The translations under genes were made by a program, and so were the position numbers. The notes below the pieces were generated by a model. That model saw only the letters and a list, made by a program, of their open reading frames with translations. It did no database searches and was not told the DNA's origin. DNA of 64,000 nucleotides from CAXXIC01 sp049315325 (lineage in GTDB: Bacteria > Bacteroidota > Bacteroidia > Bacteroidales > UBA7332): assembly GCA_049315325.1 (NCBI GenBank), contig JBMOKJ010000009.1, forward strand, positions 1 through 64,000, written 5' to 3'. Shown one piece after another: positions 36,019-44,035 of this stretch. Every line of letters starts with the position of its first letter. Position 1 is the first letter of the stretch.

Positions 36019-38199
36019 TTATAAATTAGATTCGACTTTCACCGATTTCGACTCGTCGGCAACCGTGATGCTCACAACACCCGCTTTGACTTCCACATAC
36101 ACATCGGCAGGTTGGCTTAGGCTGAGTAGCGTTTTTCCGTTCTGAGAAAGCGAAGAGAAGGCCGTTGCGGTAAGTTTTTGCACGCGGTCGTTTGCGTCGA
36201 GTTGAATGGCTGCCAATCCAGAGCATTGAATGGTAAAGGTCGATTTGTTTTCCCCAAGTTGAATCGTCTGAGAACCAGCGATTCCAGTGAATGTATAAGA
36301 GCCATCGGCATTTTGCACACCATTTGCGAACTCATTGCGCACAACGCCCAACTTAGCGATATCGTTTACCGAAAACGATTTAGCCACAGCTTTGTCAGCG
36401 ATTTCCTGCCACTGTTTTTGGCAATTTTTTCCATCAAAATCATACGACGCAGTACCTTCCACCATCAGTTTACCGCCTTTATCGACGTAATTTTTCAAAA
36501 ACTGAAGAGTCGATTTTCGAGCATATTGCGGGGACAAAAAGACCATTGCGTCGAACTCACGTCCCTGCATCACAGGTTTGCCGTTTGCACCGATGGTCAA
36601 ACGTCCGTCGGCAATCAAATCTGTTGGTACAAGCGCATTCAGATAGCCTGCTTTCCAAAGTTTGGTTGCTTTGTCTTCAATCGCAAGGCTGTTGTTAATG
36701 TCGGTCATGCCGCGCTTCAGGGTGTCGGGATACCAATTGGCAAGCTCCTCCATTCCAAACACCACGAGCAGTTTGATATTTGGGAAAGCGGGATTGAAGC
36801 GATTCAACAATCGAGCGGCATTTTCCACTTTATTGATTTCGGCAAGTGCTTCGGGTTGCTCCACGCTCACGCCCCAATGCTGCACGTCGTTGATAGCGTG
36901 ATAATGCGTTCTGATGCCATAGGTAAGGTCGGAATAGGCTTTCTTGACGATGTTATCCAAACTTTTGTTGTAGTACATATTGTACATCACGTTTTTCGGG
37001 TAGCTCATTCCGACCCCCATTTGTGTCGCCGTTGGTGTTCCTTCGTCGGTATGTCCGTAGTCGCGTTTCACGTTCCACCAGTTGAGTCCGGTTTGCCATA
37101 TTTCATCGCCATCGAGCGAATTGTGGTGCGTGTCGTGCAATCCGATAAAGGTTTTTGGACCATAAAACTCTTTTCCTTTGTTGTAAATGGTGTTTTCCAT
37201 ACCCAGTGTAGCGCTACGCATGGTACTCATGTAGTAATTGATAGCTCGGATGCGAACCTCCAGCTTTCCGGCTGGGGCATAGCGCATATCGAGCAGAATT
37301 CGCTCAGGATCTGTACCCGAGGCCGCCTTCAGTTTCTGCGCCATTGGCAACGAAAACGGACGTTCGCGAAACAATTCGTTGTTCTTCTTCAGTTCCCAAG
37401 TGGTGGCAACACGCATATTGGTGTATTCATCAAGCCCCACTGCATCAAACGGAATATCAGAATAGCTTTTGAGCGCCTCGGTCAGATTCAAAATGGCTTC
37501 GGCGCTGTGATTGCTGCAATAATTATAGTAATGCTGCGTCAGAACAAAAGCGGTGTAGCCTTTCAATTCTTTCCCGGCATTCAACGACAATTCAACGGTC
37601 TCTTTGCTCTCTTTGGGTGTGCATTTTGTCGTAATATCGGTCAACGAACCAGCTTGATAGAATCCGTCAGCTACTTTTTTGAAAGCATATACTTTGTACA
37701 ATTCACTCTTCAACAACGCTTTCATATCGCGTGCGTGACGGGCTTTCACCGCATAAGTCGCAGAACCGTTTTCGTCGAGTACAACTTCGCCCTCTTGAAT
37801 CAATCGCTCGGTATTTTCGAGGGGCACTTTATAGCGTTTATCCCACAACTGCAACCCGATTTTCAACCCTTTTGCATGAGCTGATTTCACCAGTCGGTCG
37901 AAAACAGGGTGCATTATTTCGGGCTTGTAAAAATCAACACCGTTACGCGCAGTAATATAAATCAATGAATATTTGCTAAAGTGGCTCAAGCTATCAAGCT
38001 TGGCTTCGTTACGCTCGGGATTGAGCATATCTTTCGAGAAAAACCAATACGCCACGTTTGGATGATTGATAGCATCGAAATACGCTATTTGATGAATTTC
38101 GACCTTGTTTTTTGTTTGGCTAACTACTCCATTTACGAAAAAACAAGAGACAATTAGTGCAAAAACTAAGCGCTGATTAAGCTTGCTGAAGTGTATCAT
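36019..38199 (-). CDS. Secreted TIM-barrel glycoside hydrolase-like protein, unassigned
   Basis: The 726-residue protein has a signal peptide (about 1-28). The barrel-like body starts EIHQIAYFDAINHPNVAYWFF and carries GLKIGLQLWDKR and FDAVGLDEYTNM, where the Asp-Glu pair sits as expected for a catalytic acid on a barrel strand. A Rossmann-like domain resembling the trimerization domain of GH42-type enzymes follows (about 530-620, FDAMVFLSPQYARKSTLQFL), then a C-terminal beta domain. No family can be named. It lies between the esterase fusion (12 bp) and the GH141-like gene (15 bp) in the locus operon. Confidence 0.6.
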   Translation of the reverse strand: MIHFSKLNQRLVFALIVSCFFVNGVVSQTKNKVEIHQIAYFDAINHPNVAYWFFSKDMLNPERNEAKLDSLSHFSKYSLIYITARNGVDFYKPEIMHPVFDRLVKSAHAKGLKIGLQLWDKRYKVPLENTERLIQEGEVVLDENGSATYAVKARHARDMKALLKSELYKVYAFKKVADGFYQAGSLTDITTKCTPKESKETVELSLNAGKELKGYTAFVLTQHYYNYCSNHSAEAILNLTEALKSYSDIPFDAVGLDEYTNMRVATTWELKKNNELFRERPFSLPMAQKLKAASGTDPERILLDMRYAPAGKLEVRIRAINYYMSTMRSATLGMENTIYNKGKEFYGPKTFIGLHDTHHNSLDGDEIWQTGLNWWNVKRDYGHTDEGTPTATQMGVGMSYPKNVMYNMYYNKSLDNIVKKAYSDLTYGIRTHYHAINDVQHWGVSVEQPEALAEINKVENAARLLNRFNPAFPNIKLLVVFGMEELANWYPDTLKRGMTDINNSLAIEDKATKLWKAGYLNALVPTDLIADGRLTIGANGKPVMQGREFDAMVFLSPQYARKSTLQFLKNYVDKGGKLMVEGTASYDFDGKNCQKQWQEIADKAVAKSFSVNDIAKLGVVRNEFANGVQNADGSYTFTGIAGSQTIQLGENKSTFTIQCSGLAAIQLDANDRVQKLTATAFSSLSQNGKTLLSLSQPADVYVEVKAGVVSITVADESKSVKVESNL

Positions 38200-38211
38200 T
38201 TGTTGAAAATT

Positions 38212-41200
38212 TTATTTTATACAGAATTGATTTCCAGATAGTTGTCTGATTGAAATAATCACGAATCCTTTCGAAGTAAAAGTTGCAATATTGCTAGTCG
38301 CAACTATCGATTCCAAACAACGTCCACTTACATCGTAAACCGCTATCTTATCGCCAAAATTGAGGTTGAAAATGCGGTTGCCACTTCGATAAACTTGTTT
38401 CGATTTTTGCAACGAATTTAGTGCAGTGGGAGTCGTATAAATGAGTGCTTCATACGCACCAACGGTCGGAGACGCTGCATCGCGCGTTGCTCCTGATATA
38501 TCGGTAGCTGGAGCACTAAAGTTTTTTGTGCCTTTTGCGATGCAATACGAACTCGAAGCAATACTCCAATTTGACATTGTTATTGATTTAAGTGAATCTG
38601 CAGACGTACCCCAGATAGCTCCGGCGAAGGCGCTTGGGGTTTTGAACTGAGGAGCTTTGCTGAGCGCACTATTCGAAGCTGCTAAATCGATGAATTTATT
38701 CGACTCTGCATAGAAAGGCGCGGTAGTCGCCGAAATACTTATTGCTTCGGTCGTGATGTTATTTGAATACTGCACCAATTGTTGTGGAGTAATCGAAGCT
38801 GTCGTATTCACAGTCAGCCTTACGCTTTGGTAAGCCGATGATGTTCCAGGAGCAGAGTTCCCCCAGAAAACGTTGTTCACCACATAATTATCGTAGGAGG
38901 TAGCTGTGCTTCCATTTTGGATAAAAAGCCCAGCACCTTGACCGGCACTACCTGCATTTGTCACCACATTTCCACTTAAATCGTTCACCACAGCGCGGTT
39001 ATTGACGATGGTGTTGTTGATAATCACCCCACCATTTTCGTTAGCAAATCCACCGCCGCGAATCACTACAGTGCTCGCACTAGGTTGTGTGGTTGTGTTC
39101 CAGTTGATTACCCGAGCCTCGTTGTTCGCAATGACACAATTTGCCACTTTCGATGTCCGAAGGGTAGAATAGACTCCCGCACCAAACAAGTATGGATTGT
39201 AGTAAACAGTATAGGTATTTTCAGGAGCACGATTCATGTTGTAGATGATTCGATTGTTTCGAATGATGGAGTTTTGTAACACGCCGCCCGAAAGATAGAC
39301 ACCACCTCCACGGCACTGACCGGCACGAGTTCCATTTATCTGAGAAGCCTGTGCCTCGCAATTTTCAATCAGACACCCGTCGATTAGAGCATCTGCTACT
39401 GTAGCACAAATTCCACCAGGAGCATTGGCATTTACCTCGCCTGTTGAGTTGTAAACGCGAGAATTTCGCACAATCGAGTTGGTAAACAGACATTTACCTG
39501 CAAGACTTACTGCAGCAGGACTTCCATTACCTAAAAACAGTCCTTCGTCGACCACCACACCATCAATTTTAACATCACTGGCTGATGCTCCAGTGACTTT
39601 TAGCACCGTAAAACTAGCTGGAGTAGCCTTGTATCTTCCACCTACTATTCGAGTTGGGTTCTTAAATTCCCACGGTTCGGTGATTCCGTTTTGATCTAAA
39701 TCTTCACGCATACGTTCTGCAGCAGAACTTTCTGTTCCTGCGAAACCACCATAAATGTTAACCACCTTACTGTCAATCGTTAAACTTGAGGAAAGTACGT
39801 AATCCCCCGTTTTCATAAAAATATTATCGCCATAGGTTGCCATATTGAGAGCCGTAGCAAGAGTGCATGGTGTGTTCCAACTTGTTCCATCACCGTTACC
39901 CGAAGGTGACACGTACCACGTGAGGGCAGTACTAGTACCATTTGTCAAGTAAAACGTCTTAGTAACTGCTGACGCTGTATTGACCAATGGCGAAGCTGTT
40001 CCTAAATGATAGGCAGTAACCGTAATTGGCATAGGGAAACGTGCACGCGATGGAATACTGTCTTTATCTACAATTAGTTGTCCGTTGCTGATGTGCGCCG
40101 CTCCACTATTCACAAAATAACGAACCGCGACACCCGCCGAACTCGTTGCACCAAGCGTAATTGGAGACAACGAACTGATGGTTTGATTGGGAATTGTGGG
40201 GAATGTAATCGTGTTTGCAGTACCTGTTGAAATGGCTGTCAGATTCACATTTCCTGCTTGCACTGATGAGCGATACGCATCGTCGCCCTGTTGACGGACA
40301 ATGAAGTAGTTTGTGCTTTTGAAACGCGGAACATATTCAAACGTGTTTGCTGCGGTCTGAATCCAATTGCCACTGCACACCTCTATTTGACTTGGATTGC
40401 CTGAGTTGGTAAATGAATTATCAGCCTTATTGAAGAAAGACTGCGTCATGTTGAACGAATTGTCGTTATAATCGGTGCGGTTAGGCATTCTGTAATAAGG
40501 GACTGTATTGAGTGTCACCGAATGACCGTCGGCATTGAGCGTAAACGGAATTTTGTACATTATCGCGCGCCACCAATAGGTTTGCGCATCGTATTGTCCC
40601 GACACATCAGCAAAACCAGTGACTTGGTGTTTGCGGGTCATCGACACATTTGCCATGTCGTAAGCAGCCTGTGCAGTTCGTTGACTTGGGAACCACGCAG
40701 CAGCTTTCACCTGCGCAAGTGTAAGAGTCGCAGTTGCCACATTGGTATAAGGTATTGGTGCAAATGCATCGCCTTTGTATCCTGCACAAGGCAATCCAAC
40801 AATCCAACCTTTGGATTGATCGAGCGGTATCATATTGCCCTGAGCATCGAATCGCAAACCAAACACATCATCCATCCACATCGCAATGTTTTTCAGCAAC
40901 GGACGGCTACAATCGAAATGGCCTGTATTGGGGTCGAAAAAATAAGAAAGCGGTTGAGCGTAGGTATTTCGTTGGTTACGAACATCACCATACGAAGATT
41001 CTGTGGTAATATTGGCTGTTAAATCCTTTGAATAACTGTCCCACTCCATAAATTCGCCATTAGTGGAAAGTATTGGCACAGTGGTAATCGAACCACATTG
41101 CGCAGTGGCTTTGTGGATAATTGCAAAAGCCACGTTTGCAGGACTGTTTTTCACAATGTAACGTGGCATCGGATTAGTGCCACTGTGTCCAGTAACGATC

Positions 41201-41592
41201 CAAGGCACTGTTTTGAGTTCAGAGTAGCCGGTGAGTGTAGAAAATGCTTGCAACATCGACTGAATTTGACCGGTAGCGGTCACATCGTCGTGGTAGAAAT
41301 TGTCGGACGACCAAAGTATCGCAATGCCGCGTTTAGCGCAAACGGCTCGTACATTGGGATCTTCCACCATCGCCTGCTCAAGCACAGCTGTACTTGACAC
41401 CAAAACAGCCGTCACCTTTTGGCATGATGGCGGTATCCACATGTAGGGCGTCAGATTATAGACACTACCCTTATTGTCGGTAGTCGAAATAGACGTTTGC
41501 CACTGCCATTCCTGACGTTTAGTGTAAGTTTGCGCAGACAGAAACTCAAATCCTGCTGCAATAAATATCAAAATAAGTAGCGTTTTTTTCAT
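38212..41592 (-). CDS. Esterase-like / beta-helix fusion with T9SS signal
   Basis: The 1126-residue protein has a signal peptide (about 1-20). An alpha/beta-hydrolase-like part follows (about 45-290: MWIPPSCQKVTAVLV, TGHSGTNPM, DPNTGHFDCSRP), then a beta-rich linker. From about 565 (WYVSPSGNGDGTSW) it is a parallel beta-helix (GGFAGTESSAAERM, EPWEFKNPTRI), ending in a T9SS-type C-terminal domain (about 1055-1126). The first half matches the free-standing 26804-28504 protein and the second half resembles the surface proteins at 49988-55931. It may bind the polymer through the helix while deacylating it at the cell surface. Confidence 0.68.
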   Translation of the reverse strand: MKKTLLILIFIAAGFEFLSAQTYTKRQEWQWQTSISTTDNKGSVYNLTPYMWIPPSCQKVTAVLVSSTAVLEQAMVEDPNVRAVCAKRGIAILWSSDNFYHDDVTATGQIQSMLQAFSTLTGYSELKTVPWIVTGHSGTNPMPRYIVKNSPANVAFAIIHKATAQCGSITTVPILSTNGEFMEWDSYSKDLTANITTESSYGDVRNQRNTYAQPLSYFFDPNTGHFDCSRPLLKNIAMWMDDVFGLRFDAQGNMIPLDQSKGWIVGLPCAGYKGDAFAPIPYTNVATATLTLAQVKAAAWFPSQRTAQAAYDMANVSMTRKHQVTGFADVSGQYDAQTYWWRAIMYKIPFTLNADGHSVTLNTVPYYRMPNRTDYNDNSFNMTQSFFNKADNSFTNSGNPSQIEVCSGNWIQTAANTFEYVPRFKSTNYFIVRQQGDDAYRSSVQAGNVNLTAISTGTANTITFPTIPNQTISSLSPITLGATSSAGVAVRYFVNSGAAHISNGQLIVDKDSIPSRARFPMPITVTAYHLGTASPLVNTASAVTKTFYLTNGTSTALTWYVSPSGNGDGTSWNTPCTLATALNMATYGDNIFMKTGDYVLSSSLTIDSKVVNIYGGFAGTESSAAERMREDLDQNGITEPWEFKNPTRIVGGRYKATPASFTVLKVTGASASDVKIDGVVVDEGLFLGNGSPAAVSLAGKCLFTNSIVRNSRVYNSTGEVNANAPGGICATVADALIDGCLIENCEAQASQINGTRAGQCRGGGVYLSGGVLQNSIIRNNRIIYNMNRAPENTYTVYYNPYLFGAGVYSTLRTSKVANCVIANNEARVINWNTTTQPSASTVVIRGGGFANENGGVIINNTIVNNRAVVNDLSGNVVTNAGSAGQGAGLFIQNGSTATSYDNYVVNNVFWGNSAPGTSSAYQSVRLTVNTTASITPQQLVQYSNNITTEAISISATTAPFYAESNKFIDLAASNSALSKAPQFKTPSAFAGAIWGTSADSLKSITMSNWSIASSSYCIAKGTKNFSAPATDISGATRDAASPTVGAYEALIYTTPTALNSLQKSKQVYRSGNRIFNLNFGDKIAVYDVSGRCLESIVATSNIATFTSKGFVIISIRQLSGNQFCIK

Positions 41593-41624
41593 ACGATTTA
41601 GATAAAAGAGTGGCTAATCAGCTT

Positions 41625-41658
41625 GTAGAGCCTGACAAAATCATTCATCAGACTCTAC
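41625..41658 (-). terminator. Hairpin after the susC operon core
   Basis: The stem is GTAGAG-x-CTGA (41625-41634) against TCAG-x-CTCTAC (41648-41658), ten pairs with one mismatch and a 13-nt loop. It lies in the 104-bp gap between the 180-residue protein and the esterase fusion. There is no U-run, so it more likely attenuates or protects mRNA ends, lowering expression of the enzymes behind it relative to SusCD. Confidence 0.5.
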
Positions 41659-41696
41659 TTGCAAATCACTTACTATTATAAAATGGAAGTTATTAT

Positions 41697-42239
41697 TTAA
41701 TTGGCTTCAGCGTACACGTCAGTAACAAACACATTACCAGTTTTTGTGCCTATAATTCGGAATTTAACTGGCGTTTTGGACGTAGCATTTTTTGGAGCCC
41801 ACATCGTACAGGTTCCGATTGGTGGAGAGTCGAGGTCGATTTGATCAACGGTTACCCAACCAGTTTTATCTTGTTTTTGGAGTACAAAACCGCGTTTGCA
41901 ATCTTTACCATTCGATTGAATCCCGATTTTCAACACACCACACGATGGCAGTTCGGGGAATTCAAGTGCAGAAGTGAAATCATTCTTTGTCATTTCAATA
42001 TTAACTACACCACGAGTGCAATCACAAGGTTTCGTAGGATTGAATTTAGACCAGTATTTGATCATCTTTCCAGTGAATTTTGCCTCTTTTCCAGCGACAG
42101 TTGTTGCGATATCAAAGTCAGACCAGCCCTCTTTTTTATCTTCTCCTTTGTTTTGGAAATTTTCGTTAAGCAATACAGGCTTTTGAGCCGTGGCTAGTGT
42201 TGCGCATACAAGTAGCAGCGCTAAAAATAGTTTTTTCAT
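41697..42239 (-). CDS. Small secreted protein, possible glycan-binding
   Basis: The 180-residue protein has a signal peptide (about 1-18, ending ATAQ) and a beta-rich body (VLLNENFQNKG, VVNIEMTKNDF, GVLKIGIQSNG, FRIIGTKTGNVFVTDVYAE) with five Cys in the mature part (CDC, SCG, DCK, GTC). The LNENFQN start and overall pattern suggest a jelly-roll carbohydrate-binding fold, but no family is certain. It follows the 209-residue protein by 32 bp in the susC operon. It is exported, with no lipobox or T9SS domain seen. Confidence 0.6.
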   Translation of the reverse strand: MKKLFLALLLVCATLATAQKPVLLNENFQNKGEDKKEGWSDFDIATTVAGKEAKFTGKMIKYWSKFNPTKPCDCTRGVVNIEMTKNDFTSALEFPELPSCGVLKIGIQSNGKDCKRGFVLQKQDKTGWVTVDQIDLDSPPIGTCTMWAPKNATSKTPVKFRIIGTKTGNVFVTDVYAEAN

Positions 42240-42271
42240 CTTTGAATAAATTTAGGTTGATACAACTTCTA

Positions 42272-42901
42272 TTATTTAACAGCCGAAAATACAACATCGT
42301 CAATCCAAAATGTCTTTGGGAATGGTCCTTCAGGCAATTTCTTGTTATTGTTCGGACGAATAGAAACGCGCATTTCGTTGCGTTCTTCGTCTGTCCATGC
42401 AGAAATATCTACTTTCAATTTGATTTGTTTCCATTCGGTTGACGTTGTGAAATTTCCTGTAAAAGGGTCTTTTCCATTATTAGAATTAGGTTGAGTCGAC
42501 ATCAATACATCAACTGCAATTGGGCAATCTGCCACATCCGATTTCACCCAAAAAGATGCTTCGTAAATCCCCGCAGGAACTGCGCTTATTGATTGGAATA
42601 CTTTCACATCGTTGCGATTTGTCTGACGAAGAATGGTCAACGTCAATGAATTATTGCCAGCTTTTTTAGCTGAAGCAGTAATTTCTGCGGTACCTTCGCA
42701 GCAGCCACCTTCGCAACCACCTTTTGCAAAAGTTACCTGCCATTTACCTGATTTACCTGTTACTTTGCCTCCATTGTTAACAACAAAACTTTTAGTTCCA
42801 ACAGGTTGTGTTTCGAAACCCCCATCAGTGATTAAATTGGTTTGAGCGAAAAGAGACGATGCGGAAAACAAGAGTGCCGCAATTACAATGTTTGTTTTCA
42901 T
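42272..42901 (-). CDS. Small secreted CBM-like protein
   Basis: The 209-residue protein has a signal peptide (about 1-19, ending LFAQ). LITDGGFETQPVG is the usual first strand of CBM4/9/22-type jelly rolls, and the end FWIDDVVFSAVK is the usual last strand. A Cys-rich loop (GGCEGGCCEG, about 60-69) is unusual for this fold and might bind metal or form disulfides. Its place between the DUF5017 lipoprotein and another small secreted protein in the susC operon suggests a glycan-binding accessory role. That is inference. Confidence 0.65.
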   Translation of the reverse strand: MKTNIVIAALLFSASSLFAQTNLITDGGFETQPVGTKSFVVNNGGKVTGKSGKWQVTFAKGGCEGGCCEGTAEITASAKKAGNNSLTLTILRQTNRNDVKVFQSISAVPAGIYEASFWVKSDVADCPIAVDVLMSTQPNSNNGKDPFTGNFTTSTEWKQIKLKVDISAWTDEERNEMRVSIRPNNNKKLPEGPFPKTFWIDDVVFSAVK

Positions 42902-42933
42902 TTTCTATTGATTTAAGATTGGTTTATATTAGA

Positions 42934-44007
42934 TTATTGAACAAGAATGACGACTTCACGGACTACTTTCTTGGCACCATTTGTACCTACATTTAGTCCT
43001 ACAAAAGAGGCTTTATATACTCCTTTTTCTTTGTAAATATATTGGTAATACTTTATCGAACTCTGATCTACTTTTTTGATTACAGTAGCTACATCAGCTA
43101 GTACGGTTGAAGGATTGAATGCTCTTCCAATCAACATTGACTCTGAGGGTGAACCATCTGTTACAATCTTTGAAGCATCAGTAGGTACTGTCACCGAAAT
43201 TGGATAGCTATTCGAGGAAGCCAACCACGCATATCCAGTAGCATTAGCTACTTTCAATGATGAACCTGGCGCAATAGTACTATCGGGAATATACATTGAC
43301 CATCCAGCAGATAAAGGCGTATTTGAAACAATTGGATAAGCAACTGTTTTCTTATTTACGACTGTCACACCGTTTCTCACATATCCATAATCGCGTATTT
43401 CGGTATTTGAAACGACAAAACCATTGGTTGTTATCGAAAGCATGTTTTTGGTCGCATCAGCACTTTTTGCCAAAATTGCAAAATTTAAATTTCCCGCCGC
43501 AATATCCAATGGCTTTGATCCCGAATTGAAAACAAAACTATCTTTCAATAAAGTTGCGATTGATGAACTAGATCGCAATTTCATCAACTCAATTTTGGTT
43601 GCTTTAATTAATTCCGGAACCGAAGAAACTCCCAATCCAGGAATTGCAACCAACGAATAGTCTTTTGCAATTGTCGCGTCAAAACTATTTACAGCTGTAT
43701 TGATTGTAATCTTAGACTCAAACGTCGTATTGTCTGACGATTTGTACGCGCTACGGTTACCAAATCGGTATTCGAAACCCGACTCACCTGAATAGAAAAG
43801 AATTTCATCAGGACATCCATTATTAAAGTTAAACGTTACTTTATCGTTCACATTAATAATCACCGTGTCGTTGGCAAGTTTGAGATAATCCGACGGAGTC
43901 ACTTCGAAAGTATCTGGAGCTACAGCCAATGAACGTTCGTCGGTGCAACTCCACAGGCAATTCGCTGCAATCAATACCGCCACACCACCTTTAATATAGT
44001 TCTTCAT
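42934..44007 (-). CDS. DUF5017 lipoprotein, SusE-like position
   Basis: The 357-residue protein has a lipoprotein signal with lipobox LWSC (Cys at about 21) followed by acidic residues. The N-terminal domain reads VTFNFNNGCPDEILFYSGE and YRFGNR, typical of DUF5017 proteins that follow susD genes. The remainder is beta-rich. It is probably a surface glycan-binding protein working with SusCD. It follows susD by 28 bp. The substrate is unknown. Confidence 0.82.
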   Translation of the reverse strand: MKNYIKGGVAVLIAANCLWSCTDERSLAVAPDTFEVTPSDYLKLANDTVIINVNDKVTFNFNNGCPDEILFYSGESGFEYRFGNRSAYKSSDNTTFESKITINTAVNSFDATIAKDYSLVAIPGLGVSSVPELIKATKIELMKLRSSSSIATLLKDSFVFNSGSKPLDIAAGNLNFAILAKSADATKNMLSITTNGFVVSNTEIRDYGYVRNGVTVVNKKTVAYPIVSNTPLSAGWSMYIPDSTIAPGSSLKVANATGYAWLASSNSYPISVTVPTDASKIVTDGSPSESMLIGRAFNPSTVLADVATVIKKVDQSSIKYYQYIYKEKGVYKASFVGLNVGTNGAKKVVREVVILVQ

Positions 44008-44035
44008 ATAATTTTAGTTTAACGTTAGGAAAAAA

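Noticed and set aside
36178..37884. A 568-codon plus-strand open frame
   Set aside because: It lies entirely antisense to the 726-residue secreted protein, has no signal or family features, and the opposite frame has a clean signal peptide and domain order.
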